64,000 bases of DNA from Humibacillus xanthopallidus (GTDB lineage: Bacteria; Actinomycetota; Actinomycetes; Actinomycetales; Dermatophilaceae). The notes under the pieces were generated by a model. That model made no database searches. It saw only the letters and a program-made list of their open reading frames with translations, and was not told the origin of the DNA. This document shows positions 8,882 to 17,508 of the stretch, one piece after another. Where the stretch lies: assembly GCF_006717145.1 (NCBI RefSeq), contig NZ_VFQF01000001.1, positions 1,798,001 through 1,862,000 of the forward strand. The letters run 5' to 3'. The stretch's first letter is position 1. Every line of letters starts with the position of its first letter. Made by a program: the position numbers and the translations under genes.

Positions 8882-9541
8882 TCACCTTGGACCTGCCACC
8901 GCAGACAGGTAGGCGATCGCCGCCGAGACACGACGGTTCACGTCCGGATCGTCACGGATGCCGAGCTTGGCGAAGACGTGCTGGGCGTGGACCTCGACCG
9001 TGCGGTCGGAGATGAAGAGTCGTTGCGCGATCGCGGCATTCGTCAGGCCTTCGCCGATGCCGCGGAGCACCTCGACCTCACGACCGGTGAGGTCATCGAG
9101 GACACCGTGCGACTCGCGCCGGGCGAGGAGCTCGGCGACGAGGGAGGGATCGATGACGCAGTCGCCTCGGGTGACGCGGCGTAGGCCGTCGACGAGGGTG
9201 GCTGGGTCGAGAAGCCGGTCCTTGAGCAGGTAGCCGATGCCGCCTCCGAACTCGGTGACGAGCCGGGTCGCGAACTCTGCCTCGACGTACTGTGAGAGGA
9301 CGAGGACCGCCATCGGCGGCTGCCTGCGGCGCATCTGTTCGGCGGCCTCGATCCCTTCGCCGGTGAAGGTCGGCGGCAACCGCACATCGAGGACGACAGC
9401 GTCTGGTGCGTCGAGGGTGAGGGAGCGCTCGAGGCCGATCAGGTCACCGACGGCCGCGACGACTTCGATCCCGGCCGTGGAGAGGGTGCGGACGATGCCC
9501 TCCCGGGTGAGGAGCTGGTCCTCGACGATGGTCACGCGCAC
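8882..9541 (-). CDS. LuxR/NarL-type response regulator
   Basis: A 219-residue two-domain regulator. The receiver domain has VEDQ acidic residues near residue 7, the phospho-acceptor region DAVVLDVRLPP (Asp near residue 52) and a KDRLLDPATL conserved Lys. The C-terminal GerE helix-turn-helix reads LTGREVEVLRGIGEGLTNAAIAQRLFISDRTVEVH in full, as in NarL. GTG 9541 overlaps the kinase A stop (9532-9534), and RVTIVEDQ is the natural family start. It is the last gene of the four-gene signalling operon and should bind promoter DNA when phosphorylated. Confidence 0.9.
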   Translation of the reverse strand: MRVTIVEDQLLTREGIVRTLSTAGIEVVAAVGDLIGLERSLTLDAPDAVVLDVRLPPTFTGEGIEAAEQMRRRQPPMAVLVLSQYVEAEFATRLVTEFGGGIGYLLKDRLLDPATLVDGLRRVTRGDCVIDPSLVAELLARRESHGVLDDLTGREVEVLRGIGEGLTNAAIAQRLFISDRTVEVHAQHVFAKLGIRDDPDVNRRVSAAIAYLSAVAGPR

Positions 9542-10758
9542 GGCAGGGTCACCTCTGTCAGGTCGCCGTCGCTGGTCATGGTGCCACCCAGCGCGGCGAC
9601 GCGGTCGTGGATCGTGGCATCCAGGGGCGGGGCCGGGCCGGTGACAGCCAGCTCGAGCCGCCCGTCGCACAGTCGACCTGTCACCGTGAGGGGTGTGCTC
9701 GCCCGGCGATGCACCTCGGCGATGACGAGGTAGGCCGTCCGCTCGGCGACTGGGTCGAAGCGACCGGGGGGCAGGTCGACAGTCGCGAGCCGGCCGCTGG
9801 TCAGCGCGATGACGGCGGGACCGAGGCCGGCGGACTGGAGGACGGGCGGAAAGGCACTGCGCGCGACGGCTCTGAGCTCGTCGATGCACGTGCGAGTGTC
9901 CGCGAGGGCTGCCTCCTGGGCGGGGCTCGGGTGCGCGTCCTGGCGGTCTGCCACTGCGAGACCGAGGTCGAGCAGGAGCGGTTGGGCGCCGTCGTGGAGG
10001 TCCCGTTCGAGCCGTCGAGCCTCCTCGTCGGCTCGTTCGACGATCCGCCGGCGGGACTGCGCAAGCTCGTCGGTGTGTCGGTCGAGGTCGATCCGGAGCC
10101 GGGCCTGCTCAAGGCCTAGCCGTACTTCGGGCGCGATCCAGGGCCGGCGTGCAGCGTCGCGCTCTGCCGCCGCGAGCCCGGTGGCGTCGGGTGCCGCCTG
10201 CAGGCCAGCGACGAGCCGCTCGAGACGACGGCGGGACCACCAGCGGCCGGCGAGCCCGCCAGCGATCGCGACGGCCGCGCAGAGAACAGCGATACGGGCC
10301 ATTACGAGTGGTGACGGGCCGGGCAGACCGGTGACTCCGAGCAGCCCGGTGACCGCGACGACGGCGAGCAGCATGCTCGCCGGGTCCCGCCGTCGGGCGC
10401 TGGCGCCGAGGCCGGCGGCAACGATGGCGGCGCCGACGATGGCGAGGACGCGGGCGGAGCCGATGTCTGCGAACGACCCGAAGGCACCCTCGAAGCACCC
10501 GGAGCAGTCAGGGTCGCGCAGCGGGTCGTAGATGATGCTCCGGACGGGTCCGGCGAGCAGCCCGCCGACAAGTGCGACGAAGACCGCGCGGCTCCCCGCG
10601 AGCGCCAAACGTGCCACCGGAAGGACGAGCGGCAGCGCCGCGATCGTGACGGTCCGGCTCACGGCGGTGCCGTTGGTCGGCGCGGACCAGTCGCCGAGGA
10701 GCAGGAGCCCCACGGCGACGGCCAGCCACGCGGCCCGTGGCGCTGTCCGGTCAGCCAC
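9532..10758 (-). CDS. Sensor histidine kinase A: HisKA_3 intact, ATPase degenerate
   Basis: A 408-residue membrane kinase. About five N-terminal hydrophobic segments cover roughly residues 10-170, with a loop containing CSGCFEG between two of them. The dimerisation and phosphoacceptor helix is intact (EARRLERDLHDGAQPLLLDL, His near 264). The catalytic domain is not: where NarL-type kinases have ExxxNAxxHA it reads AEVHRRASTP, so the N-box Asn and His are missing. The DxG of the G1 box is absent as well (LAVTGPAPP). I infer it can be phosphorylated but may not bind ATP. GTG 10758 overlaps the preceding stop by eight bases. Confidence 0.85.
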   Translation of the reverse strand: MADRTAPRAAWLAVAVGLLLLGDWSAPTNGTAVSRTVTIAALPLVLPVARLALAGSRAVFVALVGGLLAGPVRSIIYDPLRDPDCSGCFEGAFGSFADIGSARVLAIVGAAIVAAGLGASARRRDPASMLLAVVAVTGLLGVTGLPGPSPLVMARIAVLCAAVAIAGGLAGRWWSRRRLERLVAGLQAAPDATGLAAAERDAARRPWIAPEVRLGLEQARLRIDLDRHTDELAQSRRRIVERADEEARRLERDLHDGAQPLLLDLGLAVADRQDAHPSPAQEAALADTRTCIDELRAVARSAFPPVLQSAGLGPAVIALTSGRLATVDLPPGRFDPVAERTAYLVIAEVHRRASTPLTVTGRLCDGRLELAVTGPAPPLDATIHDRVAALGGTMTSDGDLTEVTLPCA

Positions 10759-12190
10759 CCTGGACCTTGACGAAGTGACCGAAGAGCGCCGTGTCGAGCT
10801 TGTTCAGATAGACGGCGTCGGGGTCCTTAGGCTTCGGGTTCTCCCAGACGAACGTCACGACGTCGCCCGACCGGGACCACGTGCCGAACATCTTGCCGCC
10901 GCAGTGCGAGTCTGTGCCCAGGTCGACGAGGACCCGGTTCCCGGCGAAGGTGAAGGTCCACTCGCACGTGGCCCGGTCTGGGAGCCGGACGTGGGCCGAG
11001 GCGCCGTCGATCTCCAGCTCCCAGATCCCTGCGTTTCCGATCGCGTCACTGGGGGTCACGCCCGCCGCTTCCAGGTCGGCTGACGTGCCGCCCGCGCGCC
11101 ACCGCCCGTCGAGGACGTGCTGGTTCCCGACCGGCTGGATCGGCGGCGTCGCATCCGGGTCGTTCCCGGCTGCGTCACCACAGGCCAACACTGGGTCTGT
11201 GGTGCCCTGGCGGAGGGCGCGCATCCAGTCGACCGACGCCGTGTGCTTCGCAGTGATCTGCTCGACGATGGGGTCGAGTTTTGCGTGGAGGGTGGCGAGC
11301 TCGGCGTCGGTCGCGGTGACGACCGAGGCGCCGGGCAGCATGCACCATTCGGCCATAGCGGCCTCCTCGCTCCTGGTCGCTGCGATGCTCGCCGAGTTGG
11401 CTTTCGCTACCGAGGCCTTGAGGGCGTCGCGCTGGCTCGCGGTCAGCGCCTCCCACGTCGCCTTTCGGACGACGATGACGTCGAAGCGGGCATACAGGTC
11501 GACATTGCTGGTGAGGACGGCTGGCAGATCGACTGCGCCGAAGGTCTGCACGGAGGCCTCGATGCCGCGCAGCGCACCGGCCTTCACCTTGCTCGCCCGT
11601 TCCTCGTTGGCACTGTGGTCGACGTTGGCTCCCAGGGCTCTGAGGATCTTCGTGGAGGTCGCGTCGACCCGGTTGTTGATCGTCTTGCCGGCGTAGTCCG
11701 CGGCCCCCAGGAGAGGAGTGGTGTAGCCGAACGGGTGACGGACCCCGACCGGGACGAGCCCGATCCCGACGAGGCCGATGTCCGGCAGCCCGGCATAGAG
11801 ATCCGCGGCGCGCGGGTCGGCCGCGATCCTCTTGGCCTGGTCGTCGTTCGTCACGAGGAAGGGCGTGCCGAGCGGGGCGAGCGAGCGGGCTCCCTCCTCC
11901 TCGAGCCGCCCGGCGCGGACGAGGGCGAGGTCGAACAGGCCGCTCTTGAGGCGGTCGAGGGTGACGGTGTCCTCGGTCCCGTCGTTGGTCGCGGCGGGAG
12001 TCAGGGTGACCTTGACTGCCGCGCTGGCCGTGTCGGTCGCGAGCTTGCCGAGCAGCGCGTCGGAGGCGGCCTCGGGCGCTTTGAGCGTGACCGGGTCCGG
12101 CCCGGTGCCGGTGCGGCCGGTGGGTTCGGCGCAGGCAGAGAGCGCGAATGCGGTGAGGGTGGCGGCCAGTGCCGCGATCGTCCTGTTCAT
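10751..12190 (-). CDS. TRAP-type (DctP-like) solute-binding lipoprotein with C-terminal extension
   Basis: A 479-residue lipoprotein: signal peptide MNRTIAALAATLTAFALSAC with the lipobox Cys at residue 20. A TRAP-family binding domain spans about residues 35-360 (LAPLGTPFLVTNDDQAKRI, GKTINNRVDATSTKILRALGAN, TSNVDLYARFDVIVVRKATWEALTASQRDAL). A C-terminal domain of about 110 residues (DGRWRAGG to the end) with two cysteines is extra to the usual family. No DctQ or DctM membrane subunit is nearby. ATG 12190 overlaps the kinase B stop (ATGA). I infer an extracytoplasmic sensor subunit for the two kinases and not a transporter component. Confidence 0.82.
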   Translation of the reverse strand: MNRTIAALAATLTAFALSACAEPTGRTGTGPDPVTLKAPEAASDALLGKLATDTASAAVKVTLTPAATNDGTEDTVTLDRLKSGLFDLALVRAGRLEEEGARSLAPLGTPFLVTNDDQAKRIAADPRAADLYAGLPDIGLVGIGLVPVGVRHPFGYTTPLLGAADYAGKTINNRVDATSTKILRALGANVDHSANEERASKVKAGALRGIEASVQTFGAVDLPAVLTSNVDLYARFDVIVVRKATWEALTASQRDALKASVAKANSASIAATRSEEAAMAEWCMLPGASVVTATDAELATLHAKLDPIVEQITAKHTASVDWMRALRQGTTDPVLACGDAAGNDPDATPPIQPVGNQHVLDGRWRAGGTSADLEAAGVTPSDAIGNAGIWELEIDGASAHVRLPDRATCEWTFTFAGNRVLVDLGTDSHCGGKMFGTWSRSGDVVTFVWENPKPKDPDAVYLNKLDTALFGHFVKVQGG

Positions 12191-13776
12191 ACGGACGACG
12201 CTAGGAATGCACGGGGCGTCCGGGGATCCGCTCCAGCCCGCGAATCGACTACGGGTGTGCCCGTACTCGACGCGCACGGCAGCCTCCCCTCCACGACTGT
12301 CCCGGTGTGGTCAGAGCGAACAGTGAGCGTCCCGTCGACGACGGCGGCACGGTCGGTGACGCCGAGAAGGCCCCGGCCGGCTGGGTCGGCCCCACCGGGT
12401 CCGTCGTCGGTCACCCGCACGATGAGCTGCTGCTCGTCGCGGGATGCCGAGACGACCACGCGCGCTCCGGGGGCGTGCTTACGGGCATTCGCGACCGACT
12501 CCGACGCGATCCACCACGCTACGCGGGCGATCTCGGCAGGGGCGTCGAGGTCGGGTGCCACCACAACGTCGAGGCCGCTCCCGAGCGTCCGGAGCGCCTC
12601 GCCGAGGGTGCGACCGCGCAGCGGGTCCAGACCCGCTACCAGCACGCCCAGCTCGTCGCGCAACCGACCCAGTCGGTCGGCGATGCCAGCATCGTCGCCG
12701 AGACACTCCTCGATGCGGTCGAGGCGTGCGAGGACGGTTCGGGTCAGGGCGTCCTCGGCGCGGGCGCGCTCGCCCTCGGCGGCCACGGCGAGCCGGCGGC
12801 GCGATGCGGCAATCTCGGTGCCGAGCTCGCGCCGCTCGTGGCTGAGAGCCGCGATCGCCGCGACCGGTGCGAGGTCGCGGGCGAGAACCGGATCGAGCGC
12901 ATCGGGCACGTCCGCAGCCGGGGAGAAGCGGGCCACCTCGCGACCGTGCTCCAAGATTCTGCTGGAGTCCTCGTCGGGGTACGCCGGCAGCCCGGTCACG
13001 TCGACGTAGCCCGCACCGAGCGGGAAGTGGACGACGACGGGTCCGGTCCCGAGCACGGCACCGACCCGCCGGCCGAGTTCGTCGGCCACCGTGCCCTTCA
13101 GCTGGCCTGTGAGGCGCTCGATCGCCGAAACCATCAGGGCGGACAGGACCAGGAGGAGGTCGATGAGGTCGGCGAGCACGCGGACCCCGACAGCGCCGAC
13201 GAGCAGGGGCACGGCCATCCATCCGGCACCGATGACGAGTTGTGTCCCGACCGTCCACCGCACCGGTACCGCTTTGATTCCTGGCCACCACGTCGCGGCG
13301 GCCGCGACAAGCACCAAACCGAGGAACGCGAACACAGGGACGCCTACCCCGAGAGACCCGAGCACCGCCACGACTCCGGCGGCCGCTGCCAAGAACCTGC
13401 GGGTCCTCCCGACCGTGCCGAACGGCAAGAAGAGCACCGCCACGACGACAGCCGAGTGCGGCCAGGTTGCAGCCCGCTCGACGAGCGCCCCGAGCCACGA
13501 GGGCAGATGTCCGCTCAGCCCGGTCCCGGACCAGATGGCGGCAGCCGCAGCGAGGAGCACGGCCGGGACCGGCCAGCGGGCGATGCCCACGGCCACCACG
13601 AGAAGGACGACAGGCACCGCGAGGTCGAGCAGGGAAGGGGTCGGCGCACCCGCCGCCCGCGGCACCGCGAACGACGCCGCGGTGAGCATGCCACCGAGCC
13701 CGGCGACGGCAATCACCAGGCGAGTCGCCGTCCCACCCGCGTGATGAGCGAATGCGGTCACGAGCCGATCGTGCAC
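12187..13776 (-). CDS. Sensor kinase B: ATPase intact, phosphoacceptor His missing
   Basis: A 529-residue membrane protein. Seven or eight hydrophobic segments fill residues 15-240, followed by a linker and coiled coil. In the helix where NarL-type kinases have ERDLHDG this protein reads GERARAEDALTRTVLARL: the His position is Thr and no other candidate follows. The C-terminal HATPase domain is complete, with N-box SESVANARKHAPGARV, G1 VTDDGPGGAD and G2 GRGLLGVTDRA. I infer an ATP-binding partner that phosphorylates another protein's histidine. GTG 13776 is the first available start and no clear ribosome site precedes it. It heads the operon. Confidence 0.83.
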   Translation of the reverse strand: MHDRLVTAFAHHAGGTATRLVIAVAGLGGMLTAASFAVPRAAGAPTPSLLDLAVPVVLLVVAVGIARWPVPAVLLAAAAAIWSGTGLSGHLPSWLGALVERAATWPHSAVVVAVLFLPFGTVGRTRRFLAAAAGVVAVLGSLGVGVPVFAFLGLVLVAAAATWWPGIKAVPVRWTVGTQLVIGAGWMAVPLLVGAVGVRVLADLIDLLLVLSALMVSAIERLTGQLKGTVADELGRRVGAVLGTGPVVVHFPLGAGYVDVTGLPAYPDEDSSRILEHGREVARFSPAADVPDALDPVLARDLAPVAAIAALSHERRELGTEIAASRRRLAVAAEGERARAEDALTRTVLARLDRIEECLGDDAGIADRLGRLRDELGVLVAGLDPLRGRTLGEALRTLGSGLDVVVAPDLDAPAEIARVAWWIASESVANARKHAPGARVVVSASRDEQQLIVRVTDDGPGGADPAGRGLLGVTDRAAVVDGTLTVRSDHTGTVVEGRLPCASSTGTPVVDSRAGADPRTPRAFLASSV

Positions 13777-13865
13777 CCGGGACGGACCGCGCGTGGCCGC
13801 ATTCGCGCGGACGCGAGCGGTTCGTCACAGCGACTTGCCTCGGGAAAGGGCCGGCGCAGCGGATC

Positions 13866-13891
13866 GGTGCTGCCGGTGGCCGGTCAGCACC
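13866..13891 (-). terminator. Hairpin between genR and the signalling operon
   Basis: GGTGCTGCCGG pairs with CCGG-T-CAGCACC around a three-base loop, giving 11 pairs with one bulge. It lies downstream of genR, which is transcribed leftward, and would separate it from the kinase B operon. Otherwise the 13777-14104 gap shows no gene. Confidence 0.5.
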
Positions 13892-14104
13892 ATCGACCCG
13901 AGGTCGCCTGTCACCTCATCTGACATCCGATCGCCACGACGCAGCATCCCCGGGCGCATTGGCGTAGGGGCGCACTCGACGCTCGGAAGCTCTGAAGCGG
14001 CGCAGACGCAATGACTTTCGCCGTCAAGGAGTAGACCGATCCGCGGTCCCCGCTCGGGCCCGCTCGGGTCACAGACGACCGCATACCGCTGTATACCGTG
14101 GGGC

Positions 14105-14896
14105 TCAGACCTCGGCGCGCAGCGCGGCCTGCAGGTCGTGCTCGATGTCACGCGAGGCGAGGGCCAGCGCGCTGACGATGTCGACGAGCCTGGACTCGTC
14201 GAAGCGCACCGTCGGCATCGAGACCGTGACGGCCGCGGCGACCCGGTCGCCGACCCGCACGCCCCGGCCGACCGCCGTGACACCCGTCTCGGTGCGGTCC
14301 TTGTTGATCGCGAAGCCGCGGTCGCGCACGACGGCCAGCTCCTGCTCGAGGGCGGCCAGATCGGGCCGCTCCCCCTCGCGCCCGTCCCAGCGCTGGGCGG
14401 CATACAGCTCCTCACGCTCGGCGGGAGTGAGGTCGGCCAGGACGAGCTTGCCGCCCGAGGTGAGGTGGGCCGGGAAGACCATGCCCTCTCGGTTGCCCAC
14501 GCGCAGGGCCTGGGCGCTCTCGACGGAGCCGATGAAGCGGGCGTAGTCGCCGGCGAGGACGAGCAGGTTGGCCGACTCGCCGAGCCGGCCGACGAGCGCG
14601 TGCAGGTGCGGCATCGCGACCGTGCGCAGCAGCGCCGTGCGCGACTGGGAGTCGGCGGTCAGCGAGGTGACGGGGCCGGCGTGGTAGCGACGGTCCTCCC
14701 CCTGCCGCGCGAAGTCTCGGTAGACGAGCATCGAGAGAAGGCGGTGGGCCGTCGAGCGGGCGACCCCGAGCCGTTCCGCCGCGTCGGAGACGCTGAGCGG
14801 GCCCTCGACCTGGAGCATGACCGCGAGGCGCAGCGCGTGGTCGACGCTCGCCAGGGCGTAGTGCGGGCGGTTCTTCTGGGCGCGGTCCTGGGCCAT
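14105..14896 (-). CDS. genR: IclR-family regulator of the gentisate operon
   Basis: A 263-residue IclR protein. The N-terminal winged helix (SVDHALRLAVMLQVEGPLSV, then RLGVARSTAHRLLSMLV, about residues 15-75) is followed by the effector-binding domain with FPAHLTSGGKLVLADL and AINKDRTETGVTAVGRGV, the usual ligand-pocket blocks. GAGGAATAG precedes ATG 14896. It is divergent from the 3-hydroxybenzoate/gentisate operon, as is genR in Corynebacterium glutamicum, where the protein responds to 3-hydroxybenzoate or gentisate. That role here is by context. Confidence 0.88.
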   Translation of the reverse strand: MAQDRAQKNRPHYALASVDHALRLAVMLQVEGPLSVSDAAERLGVARSTAHRLLSMLVYRDFARQGEDRRYHAGPVTSLTADSQSRTALLRTVAMPHLHALVGRLGESANLLVLAGDYARFIGSVESAQALRVGNREGMVFPAHLTSGGKLVLADLTPAEREELYAAQRWDGREGERPDLAALEQELAVVRDRGFAINKDRTETGVTAVGRGVRVGDRVAAAVTVSMPTVRFDESRLVDIVSALALASRDIEHDLQAALRAEV

Positions 14897-14956
14897 CTAT
14901 TCCTCATAGCAGAATTGTCTGTTCCGTCATGGCGAACCTAGTCCACAGTCGTCCCC
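14897..14956. promoter_or_regulatory. Divergent genR/genK control region with candidate IclR operator
   Basis: The 60-base gap must hold both promoters. A weak dyad TTCCG-tcatg-GCGAA lies at 14922-14936 and resembles IclR-type operators, but the arms do not match perfectly. The TATGAG on the genR side is a possible -10 box. Confidence 0.35.
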
Positions 14957-16309
14957 ATGGCAACGACGCCCCCCACCCAGAACCGGCCCCTGGCCGCCAC
15001 GAGCCCACGCCGCGCGAGCCGCCCCGCCTGGCTCGTCACGCTCCTCTGCTGGCTCATCGTCGTCTTCGACGGCTATGACCTCATCGTCTACGGGACGACC
15101 CTCCCCAGCCTCCTCAAGGAGAAGGGCTGGGACCTCACCCCGACCACCGCTGGCTTCATCGGCAGCCTCGCCTTCGCCGGCATGCTCGTCGGCGCGCTCG
15201 GTGCGGGCCTGCTCTCCGACCGGCTCGGCCGCCGCCGCACGATCCTCTGGGCCACCCTGTGGTTCTCGGCCTTCACGGCCCTCTGCGCCGTCGCCCCGAG
15301 CGCCGAGGTCTTCGGCGCCTTCCGCTTCCTCGCCGGGCTCGGCCTCGGCGGCCTCGTGCCGTCGGCCAACGCTCTCACCGCCGAGTTCGTCTCGCGCAAG
15401 CACCGCTCGGCCGTCTCGACGATGATGATGTCGGGCGTGCCGATCGGCGGCTCCATCGCCGCGCTGCTCGGCCTCTGGCTGCTGCCGACCTACGGCTGGC
15501 GCTCGATGTATGCCGTCGCCTTCGCCGCCGTGCTCGTCCTCCTCCCGCTCTGCTACCTCCTGCTCCCCGAGTCGCCGACGTGGCTGCGGGCACACGGGCG
15601 GGTGGCCGAGGGCAAGGCGGTCGAGGCGCAGTTCGGCCTCGTGCACGACCCGAGCGAACACTTCGGCGAGACGCACGCCCCCGGCTTCCGCACCATCCTG
15701 CGCGGGAGTTTCCTGCGCCCCACCGTCCTCTTCGCCGCCGCCACCGTCGCGACGCTCTTCGCGTGGTACGGCCTCGGCACGTGGCTACCGAAGCTCATGG
15801 GCTCCGACCCGCGCTTCGACATGGGCCAGCCGCTCGCCTTCCTCCTCGCCCTCAACCTCGGCGCAGTGCTCGGCTCCGTCGTCACCGCCTGGGCCGGCGT
15901 GCGCTTCGGCCCGCTGCGCAGCGCGGTCGTCGCGGCGGCAGTCGCCTGCGTCGCCCTCGCCATCCTGCTCACCTACCCGACCGACGCCACGCCGATCTAC
16001 GCCGCGCTCATCCTCGCCGGCGTGGGCACCCACGGCACGCAGTGCCTCATCATCGCCGCGGTCGCGAGCCATTACCCGCCCACACTGCGGGGCACGTCGC
16101 TCGGCTTCGCTCTTGGCGTTGGCCGGCTCGGAGCCGTGCTCGCCCCGCAGGTCGGTGGCCTGCTCCTCGACGCCGGGCTCGGCGTCGGCAGCAACTTCCT
16201 CGCCTTCTCCGTCGCAGCCGGTCTCGCCGCCGTCCTGCTCGCCGTCACTGCGGTCGTCACGAAGCCCGCCGTCTCGGCGCGGCCCGCCGTCGACGTCCTC
16301 GTCCACTGA
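14957..16309 (+). CDS. genK: MFS aromatic acid:H+ symporter (3-hydroxybenzoate/gentisate uptake)
   Basis: A 450-residue transporter of the AAHS branch of the major facilitator superfamily, with twelve hydrophobic segments. The first helix carries FDGYDLIVYGTTLP, the DGxD motif conserved in aromatic acid permeases. The loop after helix 2 has GLLSDRLGRRRTI (MFS motif A), and LPESPTWL ends helix 6. ATG 14957 has no obvious Shine-Dalgarno. First gene of the operon; the position matches the 3-hydroxybenzoate/gentisate carrier genK of Corynebacterium. Import of the substrate is inferred from context. Confidence 0.87.
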   Translation: MATTPPTQNRPLAATSPRRASRPAWLVTLLCWLIVVFDGYDLIVYGTTLPSLLKEKGWDLTPTTAGFIGSLAFAGMLVGALGAGLLSDRLGRRRTILWATLWFSAFTALCAVAPSAEVFGAFRFLAGLGLGGLVPSANALTAEFVSRKHRSAVSTMMMSGVPIGGSIAALLGLWLLPTYGWRSMYAVAFAAVLVLLPLCYLLLPESPTWLRAHGRVAEGKAVEAQFGLVHDPSEHFGETHAPGFRTILRGSFLRPTVLFAAATVATLFAWYGLGTWLPKLMGSDPRFDMGQPLAFLLALNLGAVLGSVVTAWAGVRFGPLRSAVVAAAVACVALAILLTYPTDATPIYAALILAGVGTHGTQCLIIAAVASHYPPTLRGTSLGFALGVGRLGAVLAPQVGGLLLDAGLGVGSNFLAFSVAAGLAAVLLAVTAVVTKPAVSARPAVDVLVH

Positions 16310-16347
16310 CATCGCTTGACCCACAGACTCGCCCGAAAGGAACGACC

Positions 16348-17508
16348 ATGACCCAGGCAGCCACCTCGCCCGTGCGGATCGAGGCCGTCGACTCCCCCGA
16401 CCAGCCCACCCCCAGCCCCGAGCTCGAGGCGCTCTACCGCGGCTTCGAGGACGAGCTCCTCGTGCCGCTGTGGACCGAGATCGGCGACCTCATGCCAGCC
16501 CACCCGCAGAGCAAGGCCACCCCGCACCGCTGGCAGTGGCAGACGTTGCTCGACCTCGCCGACCGGGCCTGCCACCTCGTGCCCGTCGGTCGTGGCGGTG
16601 AACGCCGGGCGATCGCCCTGGCGAACCCCTCGCTCGGCGGCCGGCCCTTCGCGACGCCGACGCTCTGGGCCGCGATCCAGTACCTCATGCCCGGCGAGGA
16701 CGCCCCCGAGCACCGGCACACGCAGAACGCGTTCCGCTTCGTCGTCGAGGGCGAGGGCGTGTGGACCGTCGTCGGCCAGGACCCCGTGCCGATGAACCGC
16801 GGAGACTTCCTGCCCCAGTCCGGCTGGAACCTGCACGCGCACCACAACGCGGCCGCGAAGCCGATGGCGTGGATCGACGGGCTCGACATCCCCTTCCAGT
16901 ACTACACGGAGTCCCAGTTCTTCGAGTTCGGCCGCGACGAGATCTCCGACGCCGAGCGCGCCACCCCCGAGCGCTCCCGCTCGCAGCGGCTGTGGGGCCA
17001 CCCGGGCCTGCGCCCCGTCTCCGTCCCCGGACCGATGCCGGCCAGCCCGCTGCTCGCCTACCGCTGGGCAGACACCGACCTCGCGCTCCAGGACCAGCTC
17101 GACCTCGAGGACGAGGGGTATGCCGCCACCGTCGAGCCGGGGCACGCCGCGGTCCGCTTCACCAACCCCACGAACGGCGGCGACGTCCTGCCGACCATCC
17201 GCACGGAGTTCCACCGGGTGCGCAGCGGCACCGAGACCGCGCCGCGCAAGGAGGTCGGCTCCTCCGTCTTCCAGGTCTTCGACGGCTCCGGCACCGTGAC
17301 CGTCGCTGACACGACGTGGAGCGTCAGCCGCGGCGACCTCTTCGTCGTGCCGTCGTGGCAGCCGCTGTCGGTCCGCTCCGATGCGTCCGCCTCCGACTCC
17401 GACTCCGGCGCCCTCGACCTCTTCCGCTTCAGCGACTCGCCGATCTTCGAGGCGCTGAACCTCGCCCGCACCTCTGTCACCGCACCGCACGAAGGACCCT
17501 CCCGATGA
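16348..17508 (+). CDS. genD: Gentisate 1,2-dioxygenase
   Basis: A 386-residue bicupin iron(II) dioxygenase that opens the gentisate ring to maleylpyruvate. The first cupin has PEHRHTQNAFRFVVEGEG, with iron ligands His122 and His124, and a third ligand in NLHAHHN around residue 163. A second, catalytically empty cupin follows (VFQVFDGSGTVTVADTTWSV). Length and the YLMPGEDAPEHRH block match characterised gentisate dioxygenases. GAAAGGA precedes ATG 16348. The stop overlaps the next start as ATGA. Confidence 0.93.
   Translation: MTQAATSPVRIEAVDSPDQPTPSPELEALYRGFEDELLVPLWTEIGDLMPAHPQSKATPHRWQWQTLLDLADRACHLVPVGRGGERRAIALANPSLGGRPFATPTLWAAIQYLMPGEDAPEHRHTQNAFRFVVEGEGVWTVVGQDPVPMNRGDFLPQSGWNLHAHHNAAAKPMAWIDGLDIPFQYYTESQFFEFGRDEISDAERATPERSRSQRLWGHPGLRPVSVPGPMPASPLLAYRWADTDLALQDQLDLEDEGYAATVEPGHAAVRFTNPTNGGDVLPTIRTEFHRVRSGTETAPRKEVGSSVFQVFDGSGTVTVADTTWSVSRGDLFVVPSWQPLSVRSDASASDSDSGALDLFRFSDSPIFEALNLARTSVTAPHEGPSR

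Noticed and set aside
10751-12190. Transport component of a TRAP system
   Set aside because: No DctQ/DctM membrane proteins are present and the gene is embedded between two kinases.
15259-16347. Very long arginine-rich frame running over genK into genD
   Set aside because: The genK frame has clear membrane helices and MFS motifs; gentisate dioxygenase starts at 16348 behind a good ribosome site.
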